This document shows, in pieces, positions 25,826 to 35,134 of a DNA stretch of 64,000 nucleotides. This DNA is from Alpinimonas psychrophila. Lineage in GTDB: Bacteria > Actinomycetota > Actinomycetes > Actinomycetales > Microbacteriaceae. The notes beneath the pieces were generated by a model that saw only the letters and a list, made by a program, of their open reading frames with translations, did not search any database and was not told the origin of the DNA. The DNA is taken from positions 124,001-188,000 of the forward strand of contig NZ_JACGWU010000001.1 of the NCBI RefSeq assembly GCF_014137865.1. The letters are read 5' to 3'. How positions within the stretch are numbered: position 1 is the stretch's first letter; every line of letters starts with the position of its first letter. The position numbers were made by a program, and so were the translations under genes.

Positions 25826-28800
25826 ATGGTATTTCAGGGTTTGGCGCGCGCCCTCTCGCGTACCCCCACCATTGAAAAAGCTCTCGATTACGCCACGCGT
25901 GACGGTGATTTCTCTCTCGTCGAGGGGCTCAATGCGCCGCTGATTGCGGCACTTCTCGAGGCACGTCAGAGCGCCGGCAAGCCGCCCGCGTTGCTGGCGA
26001 TCACGGCCACGAACCGTGAGTCAGAGCGCCTCCGCGCCGCCCTTTCGAGCCTGATGCCGCATGCCGAACTCTGCGATTTTCCGGCGTGGGAAACGCTGCC
26101 CCACGAACGTCTAAGCCCCAGTCCCGAGATTGTCGGTCACCGTTTTGATGCTCTGCGCCGCATGGCGAAGTGGAACGGCGAGCACCCCTTCATTGTTGTG
26201 TCCTCGGTGCGCGGTGCGCTGCAACCCATCGCCGATAACTTAGGCGATGTTGAACCTATCGAGCTGAGTGTCGGTTCGCGTGGCCACGACCTGGTTGAGC
26301 TCTCTCGGTCACTGGTGGATCTGGCCTATGCCCGGGTCGACATGGTCACGCGCCGTGGGGAGTTCGCCGTGCGCGGCGGAATCCTCGATGCATTCCCGCC
26401 CGTCGCCGAGCATCCGTTCCGCATCGATTTCTTTGGTGATGAGGTCGACAGCATTCGCGCCTTCTCAGTCGCCGATCAGCGCTCGATCGACGGCGACATC
26501 ACCGACGTCGTGCTGGCCCCGAGTCGTGAGCTGTTGCTGACCGAACCCGTGCGTCAGCGCGCCCGCGAGATGCAACACGAATTTCCGGCCATGGCCGCCA
26601 TGCTCGCCAAGGTGGCCGAGGGTATCCCCGTCGAGGGAATGGAGTCGTTGACCCCGGCTCTGGTCGACCGTCTGGTTCCGATGACGCACTATTTGCCGGC
26701 CGGAACCGCAGTGGCGCTTCTGTCGCCTGAGCGCGTTGCCACGCGGGCCATCAATTTGACCGAGACGAACCGCGAGTTTCTCGATGCAGCGTGGAACGCG
26801 GCCTCGGAGGGTTCGAACTCGCCGATTGACCTGTCTACCGGTGACTTCTTGACGGTTACCGAGTTGCGTAACGGCATTACGGATGCCCCCTGGTGGACCT
26901 TCAGCGGTTTCCAATCGGGGCCCGCACCGCTTCCGGAGGAGCTCGATCTCGACGAAATTCTGACGGTGCGCATCGACGCGGATCCCGTGCCGAGCTTTGC
27001 GGGCAACGTAGATGGCGCCGTCACACACGTTGCTGATTTGCTGACGCTCGGATGGTCGGTTGTTGTTGCCGCCGAAGGACATGGCCTCGTGGAGCGCGCT
27101 GCGAGCGTGCTGGCCGAAGTGAATCAGGCCGGTCGCATTGTGCATGAGCTGCCCGAGAAGATGGAGCCCGGCGTGGCCTATCTCGTTCAAGCCTCGGTCG
27201 AAAGTGGTTTCGAACTTGCCGAGGCCAAAATTGCGGTCATCAGCGAAGCCGAGTTCTACGGTCGGTCCTCGAGCTACGACGCCCGGCAGCCACGCAAGCT
27301 TGCCAGCCGTCGCAAGAATGTCGTCGATCCCCTGCAACTCGTGAACGGCGACGTCGTCGTGCACGAGACCCACGGAATCGGCCGTTTTCTCGAACTCGTG
27401 CAAAGGGAGACCACCGGTGGTGGTCGCAATCCCATTAAGACCACCCGCGAGTATCTCGTCATTGAGTACGCCCCCAGCAAACGAGGGTACCCCGGGGACA
27501 AGCTCTACGTCCCCACCGACCAGCTCGATCAGCTCACCCGTTACGTCGGAGGGGAAGCTCCGCCGCTCTCCAAGATGGGCGGCAGCGACTGGTCGCAGGC
27601 CAAGTCCAAGGCGCGCAAGGCCGTGCGCGACATCGCGGTTGAGCTCGTTAAGTTGTACTCGGCCCGCATGGCCAGTCGCGGTTTCGCGTTCAGCCCGGAT
27701 ACCCCGTGGCAGCGTGAGCTCGAAGAGGCGTTCCCGTTCATGGAGACCCCCGACCAGCTGACCACCATCGACGAGGTCAAAGCGGACATGGAGCGGCCGA
27801 TCCCCATGGATCGCCTCATCTCTGGAGACGTTGGTTTCGGCAAGACGGAGATTGCGATCCGCGCCGCGTTCAAGGCGGTGCAGGACGGCAAGCAGGTCGC
27901 CATGCTCGTGCCGACCACGCTGCTCGTGCGTCAGCACATGGAGACCTTCGCCGAACGTTTCGCCGGGTTCCCCGTGCACCTTCGCCCGCTCAGCCGTTTT
28001 CAGACGGAGAAGGAGTCCAAAGAGACCCTTGCCGGAATGGAGGATGGCACGGTGGATGTCGTCATCGGTACGCACCGCCTCCTTTCCGAGAAGATCAAGT
28101 TCAAAGACCTCGGGCTCGTCATCATCGATGAGGAGCAGCGCTTCGGTGTTGAGCACAAGGATTCGCTCAAGAAGTTGAAGACCAACGTCGACATCCTGGC
28201 AATGAGTGCCACCCCGATTCCGCGCACGCTGGAGATGGCGGTCACGGGCATCCGCGAAATGTCGACCTTGGCCACACCGCCCGAGGATCGTCATCCCATC
28301 CTCACCTTTGTGGGCCCGTATTCTGAGAAGCAGGTCTCGGCTGCTATCCGTCGCGAGCTCCTGCGCGAGGGGCAGATCTTCTTCGTGCACAACCGCGTCT
28401 CCAGCATCAATCGCGTGGCCGCCCAGCTGGCCGAACTTGTGCCTGAGGCCCGCATCGGCGTAGCCCACGGGCAGCTCAGCGAGCACAACCTCGAACGTGT
28501 CATCGTCGATTTCTGGGAACGCAAGTTCGACATTCTCGTCTCGACCACCATCATCGAGACCGGTCTCGATATTGCCAACGCCAATACCCTCATCGTGGAT
28601 CGCGCCGACAAATATGGTCTGAGTCAGTTGCACCAGTTGCGTGGCCGAGTGGGTCGTGGCCGCGAGCGCGCCTACGCGTATCTCTTCTATGACGACGGCG
28701 CGCCGCTCACCGAGACGGCCCACGATCGCCTCACCGCGCTCGCCGCCAATAACGAACTCGGCGCCGGTATTCAGATTGCCCTCAAGGACCTCGAGATACG

Positions 28801-29389
28801 TGGCGCCGGAAACCTGCTGGGCGGCGAACAGTCCGGTCACATCGCGGGCGTCGGCTTCGACCTGTACCTCCGCATGATCGGCGAGGCCGTCTCTGTCTTC
28901 CGCGGCGACGTCGCCGAGGGTCAAACCGAGCTACGCCTCGAACTTCCGGTTGATGCCCGCATCCCCGAAGATTACGTCGACAGCGAGCGCCTGCGCCTCG
29001 AGGCCTACCAAAAGCTCTCGGTGGCCAGTGGCCCCAATTCGCGTGACGAACAGATCGATCAGGTTCTGGATGAACTTACCGACCGCTACGGTGAGCCCCC
29101 TGCTCAGGTGCACAACCTCATCCAGGTATCTCGCCTGCGCCGTCGTGCCCACAAGTCGAGCCTTAGTGAGGTGGTGGTCATGGGGTCCAACTTGCGCGTG
29201 ACCCCGGCCGACTTACCGGATTCGATTCAGGTGCGGCTCGCCCGCATGTATCCGGGCGCCAAGTACATGGCAGCCGCGCGCGTCATCGCGCTCCCACTGC
29301 CAGCCGACGGTGACCTCATCGCCTGGACCGCCAACTTCCTTGACGCTATTTTCCCTTTGCCTTCCCCAACGCCTTCGCCGCAGCCTTAG
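25826..29389 (+). CDS. mfd: Transcription-repair coupling factor
   Basis: 1187 residues. Mfd removes stalled RNA polymerase and recruits UvrA to lesions. The UvrB-like N-terminal module (about 20-300) includes DFPAWETLPHERLSPSPE. The RNA-polymerase-interacting domain follows about 500-570 (GDVVVHETHGIGRFLEL). The RecG-like translocase has Walker A SGDVGFGKTEIAIRAAF (about 668-684), DEEQRFGVEHK and SATPIPRTLEMA. The TRG/C-terminal UvrA-binding D7 domain ends the protein. Length is normal. Its last 44 bases overlap the 3' end of nhaA on the other strand. Confidence 0.97.
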   Translation: MVFQGLARALSRTPTIEKALDYATRDGDFSLVEGLNAPLIAALLEARQSAGKPPALLAITATNRESERLRAALSSLMPHAELCDFPAWETLPHERLSPSPEIVGHRFDALRRMAKWNGEHPFIVVSSVRGALQPIADNLGDVEPIELSVGSRGHDLVELSRSLVDLAYARVDMVTRRGEFAVRGGILDAFPPVAEHPFRIDFFGDEVDSIRAFSVADQRSIDGDITDVVLAPSRELLLTEPVRQRAREMQHEFPAMAAMLAKVAEGIPVEGMESLTPALVDRLVPMTHYLPAGTAVALLSPERVATRAINLTETNREFLDAAWNAASEGSNSPIDLSTGDFLTVTELRNGITDAPWWTFSGFQSGPAPLPEELDLDEILTVRIDADPVPSFAGNVDGAVTHVADLLTLGWSVVVAAEGHGLVERAASVLAEVNQAGRIVHELPEKMEPGVAYLVQASVESGFELAEAKIAVISEAEFYGRSSSYDARQPRKLASRRKNVVDPLQLVNGDVVVHETHGIGRFLELVQRETTGGGRNPIKTTREYLVIEYAPSKRGYPGDKLYVPTDQLDQLTRYVGGEAPPLSKMGGSDWSQAKSKARKAVRDIAVELVKLYSARMASRGFAFSPDTPWQRELEEAFPFMETPDQLTTIDEVKADMERPIPMDRLISGDVGFGKTEIAIRAAFKAVQDGKQVAMLVPTTLLVRQHMETFAERFAGFPVHLRPLSRFQTEKESKETLAGMEDGTVDVVIGTHRLLSEKIKFKDLGLVIIDEEQRFGVEHKDSLKKLKTNVDILAMSATPIPRTLEMAVTGIREMSTLATPPEDRHPILTFVGPYSEKQVSAAIRRELLREGQIFFVHNRVSSINRVAAQLAELVPEARIGVAHGQLSEHNLERVIVDFWERKFDILVSTTIIETGLDIANANTLIVDRADKYGLSQLHQLRGRVGRGRERAYAYLFYDDGAPLTETAHDRLTALAANNELGAGIQIALKDLEIRGAGNLLGGEQSGHIAGVGFDLYLRMIGEAVSVFRGDVAEGQTELRLELPVDARIPEDYVDSERLRLEAYQKLSVASGPNSRDEQIDQVLDELTDRYGEPPAQVHNLIQVSRLRRRAHKSSLSEVVVMGSNLRVTPADLPDSIQVRLARMYPGAKYMAAARVIALPLPADGDLIAWTANFLDAIFPLPSPTPSPQP

Positions 29390-30569
29390 TGTTGCGGTAA
29401 TGCTTGGCCCGCCACACCACGAGGCCACCACCGATAACAATAGAGATTGCTGAGCCGACCAGCACGCCGAGCACTCCTTCGTCGCTGAGATGGGGTGAGT
29501 TGGTGAAAGCAAGCTCGTTCATCAGCAGAGAGACGGTGAAGCCGATACCAGCTACGGCAGCAACCGTTACGAGATCCCAACCGAAAACGCCTGCTTCGGG
29601 CTTGGGGAGGCCGGCGGCGGCGGCCTGTTTGACCGCGTGGCGGTGAATGAAAAACCAGACGGCTGATCCCGCAATTGTGACACCGATGATCTTTCCCAGC
29701 GGCAGGGCAATCGCAATTCCCCAGAACACGGGGCTCAGGTCGGCCAACGGAACGTTGGGAATGACGACGAGCGCTGCCGAGAAAGCAAATAAGGGCAAGA
29801 CGATTGCGTTGGTGAAAGGTTGCAACGCATGGGCTGCCTTGCGGGCGATGCTGGGGCGCAAGACGAGGCCGAGCGCGACGCCGGCGATTGTGGCGTGGAC
29901 GCCGGAAGTGAGCACGAAATACCACGTTGCAAGAGCCAGAAGCACGAGTCCAATGTTGCGCAAAGTCTTGGCCTTCTTGACGCGTCCCAGGCGCCAGAAT
30001 GCCAGGATGCAGACTACCGAGGCGATCAGCGCGGCAGTGTTGGTACCCTCCGTGAAGAACAAAGCGATGATGGCAATGGCGATGAGGTCATCGAGAACCG
30101 CGAGGGCAAGGAGAAACGCCCGCACGCGAGTGGGGAGTCCCCGTCCCACGAGGGCGATGAGTCCGAGAGCAAACGCGATGTCGGTCGCCGTGGGGATAGG
30201 CCAGCCGACAGCGAAACTCGGTCCGGCGATGAGGATAAAGAGCAGGGCAGGCACAATCACGCCACCAACAGCGGCGATTCCCGGAGCAAGGGCGCGTTGG
30301 AAGGAGTTCAGTTCTCCGTTGGTGAGTTCGTAGCGAAGCTCGACCGCAATGATGAAGAAAAAAATGACGAGGAGGCCGTCGGTCACCCAGTGGGAGACGC
30401 TCAGGTCTAAGCCCAAGGCGCCAATCCCCAAATGAGAGCCAAAGAGGTCAAGAAGCCCTGGCCCGGCGATAGAGTTGGCCAGCACGAGTCCGAGGACAGC
30501 AGCCCCGGCCAGCGAGAGTGCTGCGTAGCGTTCGGACCTAAAAATATTGCGCTTTGAGCTGCTGGACAT
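29346..30569 (-). CDS. nhaA: Na+/H+ antiporter NhaA
   Basis: 407 residues with about 12 membrane helices. It exchanges internal Na+ for external H+ in pH and salt homeostasis. The ion-binding Asp pair appears in LAVLDDLIAIAIIALFF (helix V) and the conserved PTATDIAFALGLIALVG is helix IV. SGVHATIAGVALGLVLR and VTVAAVAGIGFTVSLLMNELAF correspond to later helices. It starts at the ATG at 30569, six bases after TAGGCT. The 3' end is convergent with mfd and the coding regions overlap by 44 bases. Confidence 0.95.
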   Translation of the reverse strand: MSSSSKRNIFRSERYAALSLAGAAVLGLVLANSIAGPGLLDLFGSHLGIGALGLDLSVSHWVTDGLLVIFFFIIAVELRYELTNGELNSFQRALAPGIAAVGGVIVPALLFILIAGPSFAVGWPIPTATDIAFALGLIALVGRGLPTRVRAFLLALAVLDDLIAIAIIALFFTEGTNTAALIASVVCILAFWRLGRVKKAKTLRNIGLVLLALATWYFVLTSGVHATIAGVALGLVLRPSIARKAAHALQPFTNAIVLPLFAFSAALVVIPNVPLADLSPVFWGIAIALPLGKIIGVTIAGSAVWFFIHRHAVKQAAAAGLPKPEAGVFGWDLVTVAAVAGIGFTVSLLMNELAFTNSPHLSDEGVLGVLVGSAISIVIGGGLVVWRAKHYRNTKAAAKALGKAKGK

Positions 30570-30575
30570 GTCTCC

Positions 30576-30581
30576 AGCCTA
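30576..30581 (-). promoter_or_regulatory. -10 box of a probable near-leaderless nhaA promoter
   Basis: TAGGCT lies exactly six bases before the nhaA ATG. The six intervening bases are GGAGAC, so a ribosome site is present in the DNA but would hardly be transcribed if the start is at the ATG. Confidence 0.35.
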
Positions 30582-30645
30582 GGGCTGACGCGCATGGAAA
30601 TCCTGTCAAGAGGCCCCGACAAAGGCATGCCACCGAAGAAAGCTG

Positions 30646-30664
30646 ATACCCTGGGGGGTATACT
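30646..30664 (+). promoter_or_regulatory. CsoR/RcnR-like operator overlapping a TATACT -10 box
   Basis: ATACCC (30646-30651), TGGG and GGGTAT (30656-30661) make a perfect 6-bp inverted repeat with a G-rich centre. This is the TACCC-N-GGGTA layout known for CsoR-family metal or sulfur sensors. The right arm runs into TATACT (30659-30664), a good -10 hexamer 30 bases before the Cys-rich ORF. No csoR gene is in the window, so the regulator is inferred. Confidence 0.5.
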
Positions 30665-30693
30665 AAAGTTTCCCATCAAATTAAGGAACGTCT

Positions 30694-30864
30694 ATGTGTC
30701 GCCAAGTCACCTGCCGCAAGTGCGGAAAAGCAAGCTGGGCCGGTTGCGGTCAGCACGTCAACGAGGTCATGCGGGGAATCCCCAAGGCCAAGCAATGCCA
30801 AGGTCATGCCGATGACCCTGTTGAACCTGGTTTCTTCGCACGCCTCTTTGGCGGCAAAAAGTAA
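30694..30864 (+). CDS. Small Cys-rich putative metal-binding protein (56 aa)
   Basis: A 56-residue basic protein with AAGGAA six bases before its ATG. Cysteines 2, 7, 10, 18 and 35 and histidines 21 and 38 form CxxC-x7-CxxH followed by CxGH, which resembles a one-zinc or copper knuckle. A Trp (W15) lies inside the knuckle and the tail is basic (ARLFGGKK). I believe similar short proteins occur in other actinobacteria, but no function is known to me. The preceding CsoR-like box suggests induction by copper or another thiophilic metal and a role in metal buffering. The stop lies five bases before the convergent RamB-like gene's stop. Confidence 0.72.
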   Translation: MCRQVTCRKCGKASWAGCGQHVNEVMRGIPKAKQCQGHADDPVEPGFFARLFGGKK

Positions 30865-30869
30865 GAGTT

Positions 30870-32309
30870 TTACGCGTCTGCGCGCGCGTGTTTTTCCAGA
30901 AATGAGTAGACCTCAATGTCGTCGACCCCAGGAAACCGGCCGGTTGGCAAGGGAGAAAGCACATGCGCATGCATGCGTGCGCTCGGCCAAACTTTGCCTT
31001 CCCAACGGCTGGTGAGTTCGCCGCCGGGGAGCCGACAACACCCCACTGAGGGACACGTTGACACCTGACGGTTGGTGGTATCGCGCCCGCGAAAGAACTG
31101 GGCTTCGTCAAAGGGGACGCCGACGCTGATGGAGAAGTCCTCGCCTGCACCGGTGCCGGTCTGGGTGGTATCCCAGAAGGTGCCCGCGGGAGTGTCGGTG
31201 TATTGGTAGAACTCCGTGGTGCGATTTGTGCGCTCAAACGCGATCCGTGACGGCCACTTGCGGCACACCACTTGGCCCTCGATGGATCCCGTCGGGTCGG
31301 AGGCGAAATCAATGCCGTCGTTCTCATAGCCCCGAAAGATACCGCCGTCATCATTCACCCTCAAGAAGTGAGTAGTGAGCCCGAGATATTTTGTAGCGAG
31401 GTTGGTAAAACGCAACGCTGCTGCTTCGTGGGTGACCCCGAAGGCATCCCGAAAATCTTCGATGGCAATGTTGCGATCCTTCTTCGCCGCTTGCAAAAAC
31501 GCCACCGAGCGGGCACGGGGCATGAGACAGGCTGCGGCAAAGTAGTTGATCTCCAAACGCTGCTTCAGAAATTCGGCGTAGTTGACAGGCTTCTCGTGCT
31601 CGAGCACGCGGTGAGCAATCGCCTGCAGAGCCATGGCACGCAGACCGTGCCCACCCGGGATGGAGGCGGGAGGCAGATAAATGCGACCGTTCGCCAAGTC
31701 AGTGACACTGCGCGCGGAGTTGGGAAGATCATCCACGTAAATGAGGGTAAAACCGATGCGGGCTGCCATCTCGGTCACGGTTCGGTGCATAAGAGCCCCA
31801 ACCTCGTGACCGCTTTGGCGAACCATGTCTTCGGCTAACGCGTCAATCTCGGGCAAGTAGTTATTTTGTTCCCGCATTTTCTGCTGAAGTTCGGTGTTGG
31901 CGCGCCGTGCCTCCTCGGGGGTGGCAATGGCATCCCGCGCACGTCGCTCCATTTCGCGGTGCAACCCGACGATTGCTTCCAGCGCCTCGTTGGGCAAAGT
32001 CTTGGTGTTTCGAACCTGGGGGAGCCCAAGATCGGAATAGAGAGCACCCCGTTGCAGGCGGTCGAGTTCGATCTCTAGCTCCGAGCGGCGGTCGGGGGCC
32101 TCGGTGCTCAGCAGATCGGCGATCGAGACTCCCAGCGTTGCCGCCAGAGCGGTGAGCAGGGAGAGCTTGGGCTCGCGGCGCCCATTTTCGACCAGCGACA
32201 GTTGACTGGGGACGACCCCCACACTGTCCCCGAGCTGTTCCAGGGTGAGGCCCGCCGCCGCCCGAAAATGACGGATGCGTTTACCCAAAACCAAGAGGTT
32301 AGTTTCCAT
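30870..32309 (-). CDS. ramB: RamB-like transcriptional regulator (XRE HTH plus ImmA/IrrE and DUF2083 domains)
   Basis: 479 residues. The N-terminal XRE helix-turn-helix (about 5-65) is IRHFRAAAGLTLEQLGDSVGVVPSQLSLVENGRREP. The central part (about 150-310) is an IrrE/ImmA peptidase-like domain, and the C-terminal DUF2083 region carries many Cys and Trp (WDTTQTGTGAGEDFSISVGVPFDEAQFF, CPSVGCCRLP). The arrangement and length match RamB, the acetate and short-chain fatty acid metabolism regulator of Corynebacterium and Mycobacterium. The frame is open to 32444, but TATGGT six bases before the ATG at 32309 and family alignment favour 32309. It is divergent to pckG, a plausible target. Confidence 0.88.
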   Translation of the reverse strand: METNLLVLGKRIRHFRAAAGLTLEQLGDSVGVVPSQLSLVENGRREPKLSLLTALAATLGVSIADLLSTEAPDRRSELEIELDRLQRGALYSDLGLPQVRNTKTLPNEALEAIVGLHREMERRARDAIATPEEARRANTELQQKMREQNNYLPEIDALAEDMVRQSGHEVGALMHRTVTEMAARIGFTLIYVDDLPNSARSVTDLANGRIYLPPASIPGGHGLRAMALQAIAHRVLEHEKPVNYAEFLKQRLEINYFAAACLMPRARSVAFLQAAKKDRNIAIEDFRDAFGVTHEAAALRFTNLATKYLGLTTHFLRVNDDGGIFRGYENDGIDFASDPTGSIEGQVVCRKWPSRIAFERTNRTTEFYQYTDTPAGTFWDTTQTGTGAGEDFSISVGVPFDEAQFFRGRDTTNRQVSTCPSVGCCRLPGGELTSRWEGKVWPSARMHAHVLSPLPTGRFPGVDDIEVYSFLEKHARADA

Positions 32310-32315
32310 TTCTTT

Positions 32316-32321
32316 ACCATA
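32316..32321 (-). promoter_or_regulatory. -10 box of a probable leaderless ramB promoter in the ramB-pckG divergent region
   Basis: TATGGT lies exactly six bases before the ramB ATG. The 146-base ramB-pckG gap otherwise holds A/T-rich sequence that could carry a RamB site. I could not define one. Confidence 0.35.
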
Positions 32322-32455
32322 TGCGAAAAAGCCCGAATATTTCCACTCAATTCCAGGGTCGGACCCACGGTCGCGGGGCAATAATCGAATTACCACCAAA
32401 TATTCTTCCCTTACTTGTGACGATATGACGTGGGGATGAGACAAAGGAGACTCTT

Positions 32456-34348
32456 GTGACTATGACTGATGTGAATAAGACCGTTTCAAATGCTGATTCG
32501 TCCGTGACACTGGGCCAGAAAGTCCCCGTTACGACGCGGCTGAACGCCCCCGAGTTCGTCACCAACCGTGCCCTTCTGCGCTGGATCAGCGACATCGTTG
32601 TCCTCACCAAGCCCGAGAACATTCACTGGTGCGATGGGTCCGACGCCGAATGGACCGCACTCACCGCCGAGCTCGTGACCGGTGGCGTCCTGATTCCCTT
32701 GAACTCCGAACTTCGTCCCGGCAGTTTTCTCGCCCGGAGCGACCCTGACGATGTCGCCCGCGTCGAAGACCGCACGTTTATCTGCTCCGTTAACGAAGCG
32801 GATGCCGGCCCCACCAACAACTGGCGCGACCCTGACTCCATGAACGCCGAACTCAAGGTTCTCTTCGACGGCAGCATGCGCGGCCGCACCCTCTACGTTG
32901 TTCCCTTCTCCATGGGTCCCTTTGGCGGCCCCATCTCGCAGGTCGGCATCCAGATCACGGATTCGCCTTACGCCGTCTTGAACATGCGCATCATGACCCG
33001 CATGGGATTCGACGCCCTGGCGCAAATTGACGACAAGACCCCCTGGGTTCCCGCCGTTCACTCCGTAGGTCAGCCTTTGGTTGATGAGAGTGGCTTGCGT
33101 ATTGCCGACTCTGCTTGGCCCTCCAACTCCACCAAGTACATTTGTCATTTCCCTGAGACCCGTGAAATCTGGTCCTACGGATCCGGCTACGGCGGAAACG
33201 CCCTTCTGTCAAAGAAGTGCTTCGCGCTGCGCATCGGTTCCTACATGGGCCTGCAGGAAGGGTGGCTCGCTGAGCACATGCTCATCCTCAAGCTCACCAG
33301 CCCCGAGGGCAAGGCGTACCACGTTGCCGCCGCGTTCCCCTCGGCTTGTGGCAAGACAAACCTCGCCATGCTGCGCCCCACCGTTCCCGGTTGGAAAGCC
33401 GAGACTATCGGTGATGACATCGCATGGCTTCGCCCCGATGCGGATGGCCGGTTGCGCGCCATCAACCCCGAGGCCGGTTTCTTTGGTGTCGCTCCTGGCA
33501 CCGGCGAGATCACGAACCCGGTCGCCATGAGCACCGTGTGGGGAAACACCATCTTCACCAACGTTGCTCTCACCGACGACAATGACGTGTGGTGGGAGGG
33601 CATGACGGAGAAGACCCCGTCGCACCTCATCGACTGGCGCGGCGAAGACTGGACCCCCGATTCCGGACGCCCGGCAGCTCACCCTAACTCGCGCTTCACG
33701 GTTCCCATCCAGCAGTGCCCCACACTGGCCGATGACTGGTTTGAATCTGCCGGAGTTCCGCTCGACGCCATCATCTTTGGTGGCCGTCGTGCCACCAACG
33801 TGCCTCTCGTCGCAGAGGCTTTCAGCTGGCAGCACGGCGTCTTCATTGGCGCCACCGTTTCGAGCGAAAAGACCGCCGCGGCCGAGGGCACCGTGGGGGA
33901 GCTTCGCCGCGACCCTTTCGCCATGCTTCCCTTCTGCGGCTACAACATGGCTGACTACTGGGGTCACTGGTTGGCTCTCGGCGAGAAGATGGGCGCCAAC
34001 GCTCCCAAAATCTTCCAGGTCAACTGGTTCCGTAAAGATGATGACGGATCCTTCATGTGGCCCGGATTCGGCGAGAACTCAAGAGTCCTCGAGTGGATCG
34101 CTCGCCGTGTTGACGATGAAGCGCACGCCACCATCGGGGCCGTCGGTCTCGTTCCGTCTCAGGGCAGCTTGAACGTTGAGGGCCTAGACCTTAACGATGA
34201 GGTGCTGGGCAAGCTCTTCGAGGTCAACGAAAAACTGTGGCTCGACGAGTGCGATCTCACCGAGGAATTCTTTGACCAGTTTGGTGACCGGCTACCTTCC
34301 GAGCTCACCACAGAATTGGCTGACCTGCGCGGGCGTCTCTCCGCGTAG
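32456..34348 (+). CDS. pckG: Phosphoenolpyruvate carboxykinase (GTP)
   Basis: 630 residues, GTP-dependent type typical of actinobacteria. It converts oxaloacetate plus GTP to PEP plus CO2 for gluconeogenesis. The nucleotide P-loop with the active-site Cys is [13 protein letters not shown] (about 297-309). Metal and substrate sites are in [16 protein letters not shown] and [12 protein letters not shown], and the guanine pocket is around [15 protein letters not shown]. The GTG at 32456 is used because AGGAG lies seven bases upstream; an ATG follows two codons later. It is divergent from the RamB-like regulator. Confidence 0.96.
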   Translation: MTMTDVNKTVSNADSSVTLGQKVPVTTRLNAPEFVTNRALLRWISDIVVLTKPENIHWCDGSDAEWTALTAELVTGGVLIPLNSELRPGSFLARSDPDDVARVEDRTFICSVNEADAGPTNNWRDPDSMNAELKVLFDGSMRGRTLYVVPFSMGPFGGPISQVGIQITDSPYAVLNMRIMTRMGFDALAQIDDKTPWVPAVHSVGQPLVDESGLRIADSAWPSNSTKYICHFPETREIWSYGSGYGGNALLSKKCFALRIGSYMGLQEGWLAEHMLILKLTSPEGKAYHVAAAFPSACGKTNLAMLRPTVPGWKAETIGDDIAWLRPDADGRLRAINPEAGFFGVAPGTGEITNPVAMSTVWGNTIFTNVALTDDNDVWWEGMTEKTPSHLIDWRGEDWTPDSGRPAAHPNSRFTVPIQQCPTLADDWFESAGVPLDAIIFGGRRATNVPLVAEAFSWQHGVFIGATVSSEKTAAAEGTVGELRRDPFAMLPFCGYNMADYWGHWLALGEKMGANAPKIFQVNWFRKDDDGSFMWPGFGENSRVLEWIARRVDDEAHATIGAVGLVPSQGSLNVEGLDLNDEVLGKLFEVNEKLWLDECDLTEEFFDQFGDRLPSELTTELADLRGRLSA

Positions 34349-34360
34349 CTTCAGTCAAAG

Positions 34361-34374
34361 CCGACTTCGGTCGG
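34361..34374 (+). terminator. Short TTCG-capped hairpin after pckG
   Basis: CCGAC-TTCG-GTCGG is a 5-bp stem with a stable tetraloop, 13 bases after the pckG stop. No T-run follows, so it may be a weak or Rho-assisted terminator or only a 3'-end stabilising hairpin. Confidence 0.35.
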
Positions 34375-34443
34375 ATGTACCGCCCGCGTCCGCAGTCTCT
34401 CGGATGCGGTGAGATGATGGGGCTGAACATCTGGAGGGAACCG

Positions 34444-35130
34444 ATGACCAGCCCCATCATCTCCGCACCACTCGGCGGAGCCGAATTCGCTACCGAGCTC
34501 GACGAACTTGTCGCCGTCATGGCGCGCCTTCGGGGCCCCGGCGGTTGCCCGTGGGACGCGGAACAAAGCCACGAATCGCTCGTGAAGTACCTCGTCGAAG
34601 AAACCTACGAACTCATCGACGCGATCGAATCCGGGAGTCGCGAGGAGCTCCTCGAAGAACTCGGCGATGTGCTCTACCAAGTACTTTTTCATGCCGATCT
34701 AGCCAGCAACACGCCCGGCGAAGAATTCGACATTAATGATGTTGCTGCTCAAATGACCGCCAAAATGGTTGGCCGGCATCCGCATGTTTTTAGCGATGCC
34801 TCGGCCGATACCTCTGATGACGTTATGGCCGTCTGGGACGACCTGAAGCGCGTGGAGAAACCGGGCCGCACCTCGACTCTCGACGGCGTTCCGCAGGCGA
34901 TGCCCGCACTGGCCTTGGCCGACAAGATTTTGGGCAAGGCCGAGAAAATTGGCATCGTGGACATCGGTGGCCCCGCCCCGTTCCCCGTCGAAACGGAAGC
35001 GGAATTGGGGTCTGTACTGTTGGCGATTGTCGCCTCAGCCAGAACCCAGGGGCTGGATGCCGAGCGGGCCCTGCGCAACACACTGCGAGGACTCCAGGCC
35101 GAGATTCGCGAGAGCGAAGTGGGAGAATAG
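34444..35130 (+). CDS. mazG: MazG family nucleoside triphosphate pyrophosphohydrolase
   Basis: 228 residues. The MazG domain has the usual beginning LVAVMARLRGPGGCPWDAEQSHESLVKYLVEETYEL, where the EExxE-type Mg2+ ligands lie (EETYELIDAIESG and EELGDVLYQVLFHAD). The second half is a partial repeat ending in an alpha-helical C-terminus. It hydrolyses (d)NTPs to monophosphates for pool sanitation or ppGpp tuning. An upstream frame opens at 34375, but GGAGGGAA precedes the ATG at 34444. hisS follows four bases after the stop. Confidence 0.93.
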   Translation: MTSPIISAPLGGAEFATELDELVAVMARLRGPGGCPWDAEQSHESLVKYLVEETYELIDAIESGSREELLEELGDVLYQVLFHADLASNTPGEEFDINDVAAQMTAKMVGRHPHVFSDASADTSDDVMAVWDDLKRVEKPGRTSTLDGVPQAMPALALADKILGKAEKIGIVDIGGPAPFPVETEAELGSVLLAIVASARTQGLDAERALRNTLRGLQAEIRESEVGE

Positions 35131-35134
35131 CCCC

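Noticed and set aside
26465-28924. 819-codon open frame antisense to mfd
   Set aside because: It is the mirror of a high-G+C gene with strong codon bias. Its translation is low-complexity and matches no family I know, while mfd is complete on the other strand.
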